Part shown: one piece after another, positions 12,801-31,155 of the stretch
How the letters are laid out: every line of letters starts with the position of its first letter
How positions within the stretch are numbered: the first letter of the stretch is position 1
Origin: Lineus longissimus
Lineage: Eukaryota; Nemertea; Pilidiophora; Heteronemertea; Lineidae
Reading direction: 5' to 3'
NCBI RefSeq assembly: GCF_910592395.1
Contig: NC_088313.1
Span: 20,414,437 to 20,478,436 of the forward strand
DNA length: 64,000 bases
Translations under genes and position numbers: made by a program
The notes under the pieces: model-generated
What the model was told of the DNA's origin: nothing
Seen by the model: the letters and a program-made list of their open reading frames with translations, nothing else
Databases searched by the model: none

Positions 12801-15341
12801 ATCAACTCTTCCTTGTGTTTCTCCAAGTAATCATCAAATTCTGAAAGGAAGAGATTAGTGATTAGGGTATAAGTAAGGTGGTGCAATTATGGCCTTGGTA
12901 CGATTATTAAGCCAATGTGTGTATTAAGTGAAGAACTGAATATAGAAATGAACAAAGCCAGCGAAATATAAATCGGACTCACCTTCAATGGTTGTGTTTT
13001 GTACCATTAGTAATTGCTCCTCTAGTTTACAAGCACTTTCTATATTACTGAACAGATGAGCACGCCGCGTGGCAACGACAGGAAGTTTTTCCTTTTTCTT
13101 TTTCTTTGTAGGAATGGCATCTATTTCTTTGACCGTAAATGCTGAAACAATGACGAGCCAAAATAACTGAATATGCAAGACATTTGAGTATGTTTGACCT
13201 AATTTTAGAATGTTTAGAGTGTCAATAATTACCACGATATATGGACTTTTCAGGGTGACCATAGGGCCGTTTAGACGACGCGAAAAAATCCGGATGCGTC
13301 CCGAATCCGGATTAATTTTTCGTCGTGTAAACGCAAAAAGATCCGGATCAATGTGGTTGCATCCGGACTAAAAAGGTACCATCGCCTTGGGTGGTTTTAA
13401 TCCGGATTCATCCAGATTCGATCCGAATGCGGTCTTTTCGCCTGTCGTCTAAACGGCCCTCATAAGACATTTTTTATTATACTTACCGTCCTGCAGTTCA
13501 TCATAGCCATCTTTGAACTTGTAGAGGTATTTTATTTCATTTTTGGCATTATTGAGATCGTCCTGAAACATAAAATGAACGTTAAGACATGTTCTCTTCT
13601 GGCACTTTGTGATATACAGAGATTCTTTCCAACCAGACAGATCCAGAATTTTCAAGCACAAAACTTACCTTTAGATCCGCAATATCAGCCTCTAAGTTGT
13701 TCTGTATTGTGTCTGCTCGGTCTCTCTCTTCGTCCATAGTCCGCTCTTGACTGGAAAATGTCAAACACGAAAACTTATGCTGTCACTTACACATCAAATG
13801 AGGACTATAGACAGGAGCTAGGAGGGGTTATACCACCATACATATGTACGTATCGATGTATGTATGGTTCCAGCTTTCAGCCTCACCACATGGGCCAGAC
13901 CCAGCCGACTTCAGTGGACTTTAAAGCCATTTACGGCCTGGGTTTTACATCAGAGTTTTCATTCTTCTAGATTGGTTGCCAGCCAAGGCTAAGGAGGCCA
14001 TTCTTCCTAGCTAGGCGGTCGAAGCGGTCATCTTCAGGAGATTTGTACGGTCAAATCCTTTTCAGTTGAGGAAAATACTGTCAAACTGACATTGCTGCCA
14101 ATTTAGCCAGCAGTACAAGTAGACACTTATAATGTGAACTTCACTTACTATTCCACTGTGTTTTCAAGATTCTGTATATCATCCTCGAGACTTTCAACTG
14201 TACTTTTCAGTTGATCAATGTCATTCCTGAGGTTCGTGATCGTCTCTACACTGTCTTCAAACTGCACATGCTTGTCATATAACCTAAAATACACGAAAAA
14301 TGACATAACAATCGATTTTTGACACGGAATCAATCAAATGAAAACTTGACCCAGAACTTCTGCACCCAAGTACTTCCCAATCCAACAAATTTAGAGGGCA
14401 AAACCGCTTACTTTTGTTTGAGGACTTCTATCTGTTCCTGCATCTCCTCAGCTCTTTCATCCCTCTTGTCATAGACCTGCTTTACCAGTGTTAAGTATGG
14501 TATCCTCTGAACTGGAGCCTTCTTATTCACTTTCTTCCCGATATCTGTCGTCAGTTGGTCACTGTAGACGGCCTCTGAAAAAAAACGAGGTTGTCTTCAA
14601 GAGCGTTACATACTCTGGCTAAAACAGCTAAGGAAGTATATCATGAGGGTCAAGATGATGTCAAAAGACAAACAAAATTGATGTCACGTCTCTGTTCCAC
14701 TATCTACCCGCCTAGACTCACGACTATTACGCCACCAGTCTGGAGCACTAATAGCTTTGCAACCTGACTGTCAATCAAGTGATTATTACCATATATTTCT
14801 TTCATCATGAGTGACACAGTCTGCCTGAATATTCCCATGTGTGGCACCATATTGTCCAGGAGGTGGAAAATCAAGGCCATCCTCTCCTCGGTTGGTTTGG
14901 CATCCCTCCCACCTTTCTCCGTCATGATGGTTTCATATTTGGTTGCTGCAATAGAAGATGAAGACATTGATTGAGGATCTTCAATACGAAATAAGAGAGA
15001 AGAACAGAGACCATCTATAGGGAAACTGAGGAATCATACTGCCTTCTGTGTCTGGCTGCATCAGAGATTCTGGTCTTTATATTTGAATGGGACAATGCCT
15101 GAGACTGACCGCGAACATTTAGACAGACTCAAGGGACAAAGTCACAATCAAGGACAGCTAACGAGTCCATGCAATGTGATTAGGAAGGTTTTCCAGGTCA
15201 TTACGAAACAGAAAGGGAAACTGACACATAGTCGATCATATCTTACCCAAAGACTTGGCATCCATAAACTGTGTATCCCTGTCTGCCGACATATTGATCT
15301 TGCACAGATTAAACTTGGCAGGATTGAAAATTGGATGACTG
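6566..15341 (-). CDS. Large multi-exon coiled-coil protein with zinc-knuckle-like motif, probably ciliary/cytoskeletal
   Basis: I do not recognise the family. I joined about 21 coding exons by GT-AG signals and phase: 15341-15247, 14945-14790, 14574-14412, 14283-14149, 13750-13669, 13562-13487, 13141-12983, 12840-12722, 12534-12401, 12098-12043, 11892-11717, 11437-11322, 11195-10994, 10840-10760, 10657-10457, 10221-10069, 9872-9747, 9444-9252, 9095-8979, 8732-8630 and 6839-6566. From the ATG at 15292 the sum is 2868 nt, or 955 residues plus stop. The first exon is open upstream of that ATG behind an acceptor, so more N-terminus is likely. Residues about 100-355 are a charged coiled coil. About 357-372 are lysine/glycine-rich. 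Near 427-440 is a CPSCG...CPH cluster spanning two exons. Residues 540-790 are helical and could contain degenerate EF-hands. The tail is an E/K-rich helix followed by an acidic, serine-rich end. The composition suits an axonemal or centrosomal protein, which is an inference. The join of the 9444 and 9095 exons is the weakest link. Confidence 0.75.
6840..8367 (-). other. Intron of the coiled-coil gene
   Basis: This is intronic under the preferred model. It holds a homopolymer G run at 7934-7953 and pyrimidine-rich tracts on the minus strand near 6870-7100. One minus-strand stretch around 7360-7440 reads like a peptide in one frame but is broken by stops, so I do not call an exon there. Confidence 0.45.
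7934..7953 (+). repeat. Poly-G tract
   Basis: Six G, one A and thirteen G in a row on the plus strand, so C on the transcribed strand of the coiled-coil gene. It is intronic. Such runs are prone to length error in sequencing, so the exact length is uncertain. Confidence 0.9.
8368..8422 (-). CDS. Candidate alternative terminal exon of the coiled-coil gene
   Basis: A good acceptor (TTTCAG) at 8423 enters in phase 2, matching the exon that ends at 8630. Reading on gives 18 residues, starting RLPSYWK and ending in a cysteine-rich CSCGL, then stop. Skipping it and joining to the 6839 exon is also in frame. It could be a short alternative C-terminus, a poison exon or a cryptic acceptor. There is no AATAAA close downstream, which weakens the terminal-exon reading. 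Confidence 0.3.
9238..9444 (-). CDS. Exon of the coiled-coil gene with an in-frame stop at its far end (alternative C-terminus)
   Basis: The acceptor CTCCCGTAG enters in phase 0 after the exon ending at 9747. The exon encodes an EF-hand-like or helical segment beginning CEAKLITHPANEPGQMTYKE. Read straight through it stops at TGA (9238). If instead the weak donor C|GTATCC at 9251-9246 is used, it leaves phase 1 and joins an internal acceptor at 9095 to continue ...PIQKLS-QMTSYLSLLQ, a natural-looking sequence. A third possibility is that this exon is skipped, because the preceding exon (phase 0) also fits the acceptor at 9102. The coding quality of the segment is good, but which route is used cannot be told from DNA. 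Confidence 0.55.
   Translation of the reverse strand, partial: CEAKLITHPANEPGQMTYKEFSDALDNILSVSNDKLRKRLYYETDCLVIQFDETEEAVPIQKLSRILL
10404..10470. repeat. 17-bp tandem repeat spanning a 5' splice site
   Basis: Four consecutive units of ACCCTATTCGTTGACCT start at 10404, 10421, 10438 and 10455. The first unit differs at two positions and the last is partial. On the minus strand each unit carries the last nine or so bases of the exon 10657-10457 plus its donor, AATAGG|GTAGGT (GTAGAT in the outermost unit). Only the first donor keeps the reading frame. The second and third insert 17 or 34 nt, and the fourth inserts 51 nt but runs into a stop. Confidence 0.9.
11322..11892 (-). CDS. Two exons encoding the CxxC/CxxH zinc-knuckle-like motif
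   Basis: Exon 11892-11717 ends in ...KYCPSCGEK in phase 0. Exon 11437-11322 begins TLICPHRVRGAE. After splicing the motif is C-x2-C-x6-C-x2-H, a spacing able to bind one zinc ion. The surrounding sequence, including FSKYAAMMYTSTNQGKTFHE before and NCTHLKITRPKVKIN after, looks like a conserved globular domain lying between the coiled coil and the C-terminal helical half. I do not recognise the family. Zinc binding is inferred from spacing only. Confidence 0.6.
13263..13460. mobile_element. MITE-like inverted-repeat element, 198 bp, in an intron
   Basis: The ends are perfect 17-bp inverted repeats, AGGGCCGTTTAGACGAC and its complement, and the similarity continues imperfectly for about 50 bp. 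It is flanked on both sides by CAT, a probable 3-bp target-site duplication. The interior carries at least five copies of the motif TCCGGAT or its complement, which look like subterminal repeats. It has no coding capacity. It sits between the exons 13562-13487 and 13141-12983. The superfamily is uncertain; a 3-bp duplication fits PIF/Harbinger, although CAT is not the usual TWA. Confidence 0.75.
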
Positions 15342-18300
15342 CTGAAATTATAGCAAAAGGATAGGCCAAGCGGCTATTAAAAGGAAGGGGATTTCAACAA
15401 ATGATGGTCACTTGGTAAGTAATAGTGGTAGGCCTAATCACTGAAGTAGTACCAGTTGGACCAGTGAGCATACCCAAGGCCGGCAGTAGAAGGCCTGGGC
15501 CCTGGCATCTCTCTCAAGTCAATACTCTCATATATTTTGGCCTGTACTGCACCAATTCCGTGGCGTGGTGTCTGTTCCGACCATGATGGTAGCTAGCCCA
15601 CCCTGATCCCATTGGTAAAGAATTGATACTTAAACAGGGAACGAATGCAAACGGTTTTGATTTTCAAATTGCAACAATGTATATCATTATTAGTCTACTC
15701 TGTGTACAGCACCACAGACAGACTGACGTGACAGATCAAGCTGCTGCTTCATGCGTTTTCTACTAGGCTAACGGCAAAACAGAAAGAAAGTTTTGTTTAA
15801 TGCTTGCTGAGAAAGATGAACATACATATATCATTTACAATAACGTCAATATAATCTCGCATCGATGTATTTTATTGGTCGAACAGAGTGATTTTGAAGA
15901 ACATTTTGTTGATCTTCTAACCGGAAGTATTGGCCACCTGCACATGCGTAGTTTGGAAAGCTTCCTTAGTTACTGGGGCGCTATGTTTACATGTCTATAA
16001 ATAGCTTCGGAAACGCCATTAAGACGTTATGACATCATCAATGGAATTCCGAGTGGTAAAATTAGATAAAAACACGTGTATTCGTTGACATTAACCCCTG
16101 ATTTCCTCAGGATGAATGTAGGCCTAAAAATTCTGTTTCAAACTTGTGGTTCATGCAATTCCAAAAGACTATGATCTTTTGTTGAACTGTCCAGCACTTA
16201 TGACCGAGCTTAATAGCACAGCGCTAGCAATCATGGCACGGACTGAGATAACCTGTGGGAGACGAGAGAAACCCCAGCAGCTCAGGTCTGACTCTGAGGC
16301 AGGTCTGGCTGGCACTGGCTAGGCCTAACGGTAAAACTAGTGGCACCCGTCTTCGGCGACGTTGACGGTAAGGGGAACTGCAAAACATTTCTTAATTTAA
16401 CATCCACGTTAGTAGCTTCCCCAATAACTGCCCTATAATCCTCCCCCATATGCTCATGTCCGCCGGGCATGATAATCACGTGACCGTCTGACCATGTGCT
16501 TTCTAAATTTAGCATATGCCGCCATGACACCTCCTTGAAACACTCTTGATCTAGCCTCACCCTTAGTTACTCTTAAGTTGATTTAGGCGGGAAATTCAAA
16601 GTTGTAATACCACGTTGCCATGATCATTCTGCCCTTTCGATGACTTATACGAATGTAATTCCGATGCCTAAAACAAGAATAGCAATACATGCTTCGTGAA
16701 TAGGCCATGTGCCCCCCCCCATCCGGGTCCTGCCCGCCGGTAGGCCTACCATACAGTCTCAGCGTTGGCCTATGCTACATATACCACATGCCACTTCTTA
16801 CAGGCCTGTCTTCAGTTCAGACGCAATCCGAGAGATGGGGTTGCTGTTGATTTGTTAATTCCAAACTGGCGGAGGTTGAAATTCTCCAAGGTTAGGCCTA
16901 TCTGCATGGGTCATCTGAAGAATCTATTGATTGAGCATACTCAATGAATAAATCAGGGAGGGGTATTCATTGATGCGATAAACAAGAGGCCTGCGGCACC
17001 AGATCATCCCATGCTGCAGCTCAGTTGGAAGAAGTCAATAGAAGTTGAGAAGTGTGCAGGCCTATACTTCCCGGCCTACATAACTACTACTACCCCACAG
17101 CTGATAGACGGATTGGTTCTGCAGAGACGCTTCAAAAAGCCAGAGATCATTGTTCTCGGCTGGCCCATATAACACCATAAAGGATTTTACTTAGGCCTAC
17201 TCAAAGTTGCCAGAGAGGCCATGACAAACACAGAAAAACGTGTCATTTCAACCTTCATTTATTTAACAATGTCGGAACACACTCGGAAACGGAAACCCCC
17301 ACACGTTAAACTCGTGTAGATGTTTGAAATTTCCTAAGATGGAATGTCCGGGGAACAAAGTAGGTGTTCTGGCCCCCCAGAGAGCCGACTACCCTCTCTG
17401 GGCCAACAAGTTAAATACGGCATGGATTTGACACTTTTTCCGGGGTATCTTCTACTTCTCACCGGGTTAGTAGCCTATAACCCCAACATATGACATACGT
17501 AGAGCCTATGTCTACTTGATCTTCGATCGTACCAGGTTTATCTCGAGTATGAGAACATGTCCTTGACAATGAACTTTTTCGATGAGTTTGTACGTCTTGA
17601 CCGCTGCCACATGCCGGCCTAGGTGACAGTAACATCAGTGGAGAGACAATCGTCTTTCTTACAGTTTGACTAAAAAACGAACAATAAATCAACACGTGAC
17701 AATAGTATCACACCGGATATCACAATGTGACCATAACCCTCGCCTGGAAGTCCACAGTGCATAAGTGGTACCAAAATTTGTCAAGAAATCGATCACCGAT
17801 ATGAACCGGACGCATACGTGACGTGTGTGGCCTTACAGGGACATGACGACAGCATCACTATTGACATTTCCATATTCCATTGACTGTACTAGGCCTATAC
17901 GTTTATTCAGCAAACAGAATGTTGGCATAATATCAAACATGAATTTCCAAGAAATCTCACTTGTAGTGTTGCGGCAAATGAAACTTTACATTGCGACAGC
18001 TGTGGGTGAGAGGCGGTTTTCATTGATAACATCTGCAATATTAATAGAAATATTGATTCTGATGTTTTCATGATAATTTTGGCTTGAGAACATATTTATG
18101 AATCAAATCAAGCCTATGAGAAAGCCTATTAGAGGAGGACGCCCACCATTTTGGAGTGTCCTCTGAGTGCTATGGTGATCATTGCTAAACAGCGAAACAC
18201 GCGGCACAACCAGCAACGAGTGAAGAACGACCAAAAACGAATGAATTGATGGGACGAAGGCATGATCGGCCTCATGGGATCATACTCGATGTCAGGCGCC

Positions 18301-19321
18301 GGCCCTTTGTCGCGGCCGTTCATCTGATGATCCTGACCGTCCCGTCTCCAAACGTCGGCCAACAGTTGACACGATGAGGCCAATGTCCTGTTATCAGCTC
18401 GGGATGAGTTGATCGTTTGGCTATGGTGTGATAAGGCGACGGTCTGGCAGGTTATCACCCCATCTACAAAAACCTACCAAACCGGGTTTTGTCCATACAT
18501 AGCGAACTGGTCTACCGAGTGTGACTCCTGTCCTTTTACTTCGAACCTTGACCCGAGCATGGCGAGACAGAACAACCTGATGAATGTTCACTTTGTAGGT
18601 CTGCCGAGGACAGGTCATATTGACATGGACAACTGATAACGAAGCGTGGGCATGGCATTCAGTCATCCCACAAAATCAAATACCAGCCTTGCATTAGTTC
18701 TGACAAGACGACAAGAAAGTGTTCTATATATTATCGGACACGAGCAGCCCAAAGACATGAGGACGGTGCTCTTGAAACTGGTGCAGGCAAATATATGTCA
18801 CTTGGGATAAAGTCGGATGGCTTTTTCCAGAAGAGAGTCCAGGTACAGCACTCTCATCCATTGAAATCGTGGTCAAAGAGGGGTGCCTTGACTGTCAAGT
18901 CAAAGATATTCTCCCAAATGCCAATGACGTGGGCAAGAACATCATCACTCGTGCAAGACAAAGATACGACCTCACATTTAGGCCAATATCAAGGAATCTG
19001 AAGTTTGGGAAACGGGGACGCTAGCTCCTTGATTGTTGTTACAATGCTGCATATTCGGAGGGAACCATGCCAGGTCACCTTTACAATCATCTGTGGGCAT
19101 TTTTCCAAATATTCTTCACAGAATGACACGCAAGTTATCATAAACAGGATGTTGTGCAGTATTGTTTATTGTTTAGACTTTAACTATAACAGATAAGGAT
19201 TGAGGACAGGGGGTTCTCCCTAGACTATATGTTGAGGGCATCACATCCACCTCTGACGTCTTGCTTTTAAAAAAACCCAAAGTACACAAAACGCACAAGA
19301 TTTCCTTAATAAATTATGACA
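15342..19321. other. No gene recognised; TAGGCCTA-rich
   Basis: This should contain the promoter and any upstream first exon of the coiled-coil gene, but I found no ATG exon with the required phase and donor. A minus-strand open frame at 16282-16560 (92 codons) has no recognisable content. Seven exact TAGGCCTA octamers fall between 15.4 and 17.9 kb. A plus-strand open frame without ATG near 18780-19020 looks peptide-like but matches nothing I know. Confidence 0.45.
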
Positions 19322-22300
19322 CTTTATTTCCAAAACTTTTACACGGCTCATTTGATACATACAAGTTATCTATAAGTGTCAATAACTATTCTCTTATTAC
19401 CTAAGAACAACAGCTACACCATTGGTGAGAGCAGCTGGTTTTACCAAAAGATGCCATTGTGAAAGTTATTACAAGTTATCACCAACGGTAGGACTTACAT
19501 AGTACCAATGGAACTTTCTACGATGATGTAAACATAATCGTCGGCACCTTTGGTAGACATCCATTCTGACCAATAGGGTTTCCTACATTTACATTAAAAA
19601 TCCCAAGCTGCAGAAATGGACCCGTCAAATTGTATTTACAGTGGATTCGATCACATTTGTAGTCTTGGGGATGAAACTAAAAGCACCTGAAAACAGACTG
19701 GGATTCTTCCCAAGTCAACTTATCAGAATTTGGTAAAATCAGGTCTGTTACTTCAGGAAGAAGGGATGGGTGGACACATAATTGCTTGAGAAGTTGTTAG
19801 CACCAATATTTTAGGCTCCTTTAAAATCCACAAGGCAACCAAGGACTCATTGGCATTAAAATTTTCAAATCGAATAGATTCCAATTCCAGCGTTTTCAGA
19901 TGCTATTGGCGTAGGTTTGAATCTAAATCAAACCTTAATGGCAGATTAAAACCTTGTCAATGACTTTTGATGAGAAAATACTAGGTTTCTTCTCTCCTAT
20001 CCACAAATGCATGATATCTGTTACTTATTCACAATATCTACAGTCACATAAACACATGCAGAATGACACGATTGAAGTAATGAATGAAATAAAATAGTCT
20101 TGTACCCGCATGAAATGAAGACAAATGAAGACAAATAATTGGCAATATGATAAATGTTCTACTTTCAACTTACAGAAGAACACTGGTCATTGCCTTAAAA
20201 ACAGAGTCAAAACATTCAACATAAAATCAGCTGTATTATTATAATGCCTTTGCCTTCTTTTGATCCAACATAGATACTGTGTGACAGCTTCACTTGAAAG
20301 TTAATGTAACCTCAACATCTTAAATATTGATATAATCTCAACATTCATATCTAAAATGTTGAAATAAATATCATCATTTGAAGTTCTCATTGAGAAATAA
20401 AGGATCGTGAAAGTGCCACGATTGTTGACAGTAAACACAGAGTTAAGAAATGAAGCTTTACAGTTACCTACTCGACCTCAAAATTCTAAAATAGATGAAT
20501 AATTGAAAAAGACACTTGTTCAAAGACTAAAGGTAACCCACACATACATTCGTATTTCCAATATATCATGAACTACAGACAAAAGTAAACCTGAAACTTT
20601 ACTAAATCAATACACGATGAAAACTGCTCTCGAGTGAGCCAGTTATAGTTTTGAAGACGGACACAAGTTCTTTTCTACATTACAATCTACAATACGTTTT
20701 TCATACATACAATCACACCTGGAACTGAAAATTGCATTTAGGCATCGGTATGTTTACGATAAAACCCTTGGAGAAGGTATATTGCTGTCCAACCTGAGCT
20801 TTTATAATGTACAGGGTGAGCTCAAATCAATTCTCATGATGACGATGTTACAGTAAATATCAACTCTAAGCTAAATAGTACAAGTAAAACACTACTGAAA
20901 GGTGCATAATACTCCTGATAAAGTGTGCTTGGACGTTGGCCTTCAGATAGAGTGATAAAGGCCTACTGTAACCCGGGAATTGTTCGCGACATGGTTATAT
21001 TTGTGGCAGACGACCTCACTGCAAAAATTCGCACACACACACATATATATTTCGGGAACTACGGGAACTGTAATGCATAAAGTTGATAGTCAAAGTCAAA
21101 TTCTTTATGTGCTTGTTAATTTTGCGGATCAGGTCGAAGGGCCACAAAGATTGCAAACGTAAAATGTCCGCAAAGAATTTCAGGGTCAGAGTATTTTAAG
21201 TCGACCTACCAGATTTGTTCTCCTGCTCAACAGGAGGTACCAGCTGATCACAAATGAATACCCTGTATTAAAATAACATGGAGATCCAACCATACCAGTA
21301 CCTGAGCTCAGGAAATATCAGAAACAAAGCAGTCTGAGGTGGTCCAGACGGAATCACTACCTCGTACACACGATGATAAAACCATACATAAATCTGATCA
21401 CTTATTTGTTATCAGAAATTATACAAATGTTGTTTTGAACTATACATGGCATTGTTTACATAGTGTTAAAACAGTTGACCTCAAACCATCCATTTCTTAC
21501 ACATGTTCACTCATGTTTGAAAACTAGCCTATTTTGGACACCGTGCTTTGAAAAAGGTCTTTCCAGCAATCTATCGAGCATGTTGTCATGCAATTGAGCT
21601 TCTTTCAAATTCTTTTAACAGTTCTCACAGCCTACTCCAGTCTAACATCTGTCACCATGGCAACCTGATGTCAATAAGGCTTCACTTCAAGCAATGAGAC
21701 AATCAATGACGTCAGAACCACGATACTATGACACGAATCTTCGACCATGAGTAAACAACTCAACCCACATCACGCTCTCGCACAATGCATTTACTGTAGC
21801 ATGATGTTCATTCAATTGTGTTGCCATATTTGTATGCCCCATTATGACGTCTGAAGATGCAATGGAAAAAAAAATCCGTACTCGTTTGATCAATTTTCAT
21901 ATTGCGTTTTATCACTACGGTATATGAAGTGTTGAGTACATTTGTATCAAAGAGTGTAAAGAACTACGTTGTTGGTTGTGTATGGCACAAATTATGATGA
22001 CGAAATTATAGGACCTGATGTACTCTTTCCTAACCAGCCACGGGAAGCCTCCATTATACTATAGAATCGCAAATATAGGCCTAATTGCTCTCTGATTGTT
22101 CCATTCTGTCAAAACACAACTGAGCTTTCAGTGTTTTTTAGGTTGTTGACGTTGCAATGAAATGTGACTATCGAATACTGATAGATCTGAAGCGCTAAAG
22201 GATCTAAGAAACCATACGCCCATAGAATTGGATTCATACGCCCAAGGAATTTCTTTGAAGAGGTAATTCTTTACACAAAACAACATTATATGTCTACGAG

Positions 22301-23739
22301 TGCAATATGCCGGTAAGTTCTCTCTGATCAGACACAAGCACCATAACAGTTACGCTATGAATGGACGACATAGGTACATGTACGTAAACAGCATGAGTCA
22401 CTGACACACTAAACTGGTGATCTTCCAAGTAGGCCAGGAGGTAAGCAGGTCGTCAATGATGAGGAAGGCCTAAGTGGCTTTTTGGTCAAGTTCGAAACGG
22501 TCATAAATTGTACAAGTTGTGCATGTCAAGTCTCCGGTCCTGAGATGGCAGCAAAAGGTGTTCGTCAATTTAAAGCTAGCAGTCCTTCAATTTTGGAAAA
22601 ACAATGAAAAATCTGGTTAGCGTCCGGCAATTTCATTACTCAGTGGTCTCTGGCAACTGGACCAAAGCCAAAATTGCCCTCATATCAGTCCCTGGGCCAA
22701 GACAAGCAAATGAAGCAAATAAGTAATAGCATGAAATATTTACAGCACAATACGTCGCACTTCTGGTGAATGTATAAGCTACCAGTTTGCACAGGATGAT
22801 TCCTCCCAGTGAGAAGTGGAGGAGGGATTGTGAAGTTAAAACGCAACATGATATGACATGACTTTAATGGATGAATTTGTTGACTTTGTTTTAACAGATG
22901 AAATCATGAAGTCATCTAAAATATATGACCAGACCTGGCATGATAAACAAACATACCTTTACCACACTACCAATATGATATGACCGAAGTTCATCTCCTC
23001 TCATTGTTTGTTTTAAATTCAAATGTCAAGTTGACTAAGATTAAGATGAGTGTCCTGAAGTGTATATGTGTACTATGTTATATAAAATCAATCTAGACTT
23101 CAGACATAATGGAAAAACAGCCACTTAAAACTTGAGTTTTTCTGATTCTATCGACCTTCCAACTGATGACGAATATACTTTGAGGAGACTCCCCTTGATG
23201 ACTATTTATTGACTATCAATCAGCAATGTTGCGTTTGAAACGAACACAAAACATCCCATGAACAAAGCATTATAGATCTAATGATACAACATCTCTATGA
23301 ATCTCATTGAACTCACATGATATTTAGTCGGACCTCGAGTAGGGAAAGTCGTACAAATGAGATCAAGACAAGCATGATACAAGGTATGAGTACCGGGGAT
23401 CACGCATACCTGCTGATTTCATACTGGTTCGTTTAGAACAGGGCCAAGTTGCCCTATCGGCGTCAAGAGACGAACGCCAGCGTTGGAGCAACTGAGTGTC
23501 ATATCTCCTTCAGTAAATCTAATTCACAACAGTAATGCAAGGACTTGACGCCGATGTCACCACACCGATGAGTAACAAGGCCGAGAGGTAGAACTTCTTT
23601 CACCTATGGGATTTTTTAAAACAATCAAACTCACGCCCCCTAAAATAAATATAATGAAAATTACAAGTACTTTTTCCTAATTCATCCATTAAGTTTGCTT
23701 TACACTGGATTGATCGATATTAACTAATCCATACCGTTG
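19322..23739 (-). other. Possible long 3' untranslated region of the amine oxidase gene
   Basis: AT-rich DNA without coding signal follows the amine oxidase stop codon. AATAAA on the minus strand occurs near 23205-23210, giving a UTR of about 0.5 kb, and again at 19323-19328. If the second is used the UTR would be about 4.4 kb. Which one is used cannot be told from sequence. No gene is seen in between. Confidence 0.35.
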
Positions 23740-30513
<6,774 letters not shown>

Positions 30514-30684
30514 AGCCGCCTGTTATAAAATGCTGTGAGGTCACGGCTCCTGCGATTTGTTACATCTTCGATGTACACATCGAGGAATGTCTGAGTTCGT
30601 CTAGCAATAACAGGTGACGCCACTATTAGTTAATAAGTTCATAACGCGGGAAATACGAATGCGTAATTTGCAATTAGACTCCCG

Positions 30685-30740
30685 GGGCAGTCCATTGCGT
30701 CATCCTAATTGGATCTCTAGAATGACGCAATGGGCTGCCC
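30685..30740. promoter_or_regulatory. 19-bp hairpin with paired ATF/CEBP-like half sites upstream of the amine oxidase
   Basis: GGGCAGTCCATTGCGTCAT (30685-30703) and ATGACGCAATGGGCTGCCC (30722-30740) are complementary with one mismatch around an 18-nt loop. Each arm contains TGACGCAAT, which resembles a CRE/CEBP-ATF composite site. It lies about 170 bp upstream of the amine oxidase ATG. A regulatory role is inferred from motif and position. It could also be a small mobile-element remnant. Confidence 0.4.
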
Positions 30741-31149
30741 AGGTTGTCTGATATCGCTATGCCATGAATAATAGCCGGGATAATAGCGCAGCTGATAATT
30801 CATTCCACTTCTCCCCTAGTTTAGATGGTAGGCCTATACGTAAGCACTGTATATTTGTACGAGGTTGGTATGTGTATGGTCCCGTCACCTAAACATGAAG
30901 ACGACCTGGGGGTTAATGGTCGGATGTCTCGCCAAACTAAACTCATGGAATTAATCCTAGATAGATTCTGTGATAGGCCTATTTTGACCAAGGTGGGGAC
31001 TATACGATTGCCACGCCATCTAGGCATGGTAATTAGAACCAGCCACTAAATCGAGGCAGCATCCTTTCACCGTTGGGCGTGTCGTCCTCCTTGCTGACCC
31101 CACCCCAATAGATGAACCAGGTTTGGAGTTTAATGAGATAACACATGAT

Positions 31150-31155
31150 TTTATT
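31150..31155 (-). terminator. Polyadenylation signal of the K2P channel gene
   Basis: AATAAA on the minus strand, 1.2 kb after the K2P stop codon, in an AT-rich tract. It is the best candidate for the 3' end of that gene. The amine oxidase start codon lies about 0.6 kb further downstream, so the two genes are arranged in tandem. Confidence 0.45.

Noticed and set aside
16282-16560. 92-codon minus-strand ORF upstream of the coiled-coil gene
   Set aside because: It begins with a non-ATG codon context, lacks a donor in the phase required by the exon at 15341, and has no recognisable content.
18780-19025. Overlapping plus-strand open frames that look peptide-like
   Set aside because: Two frames are open at once, neither has a convincing start or splice site, and I recognise no family.
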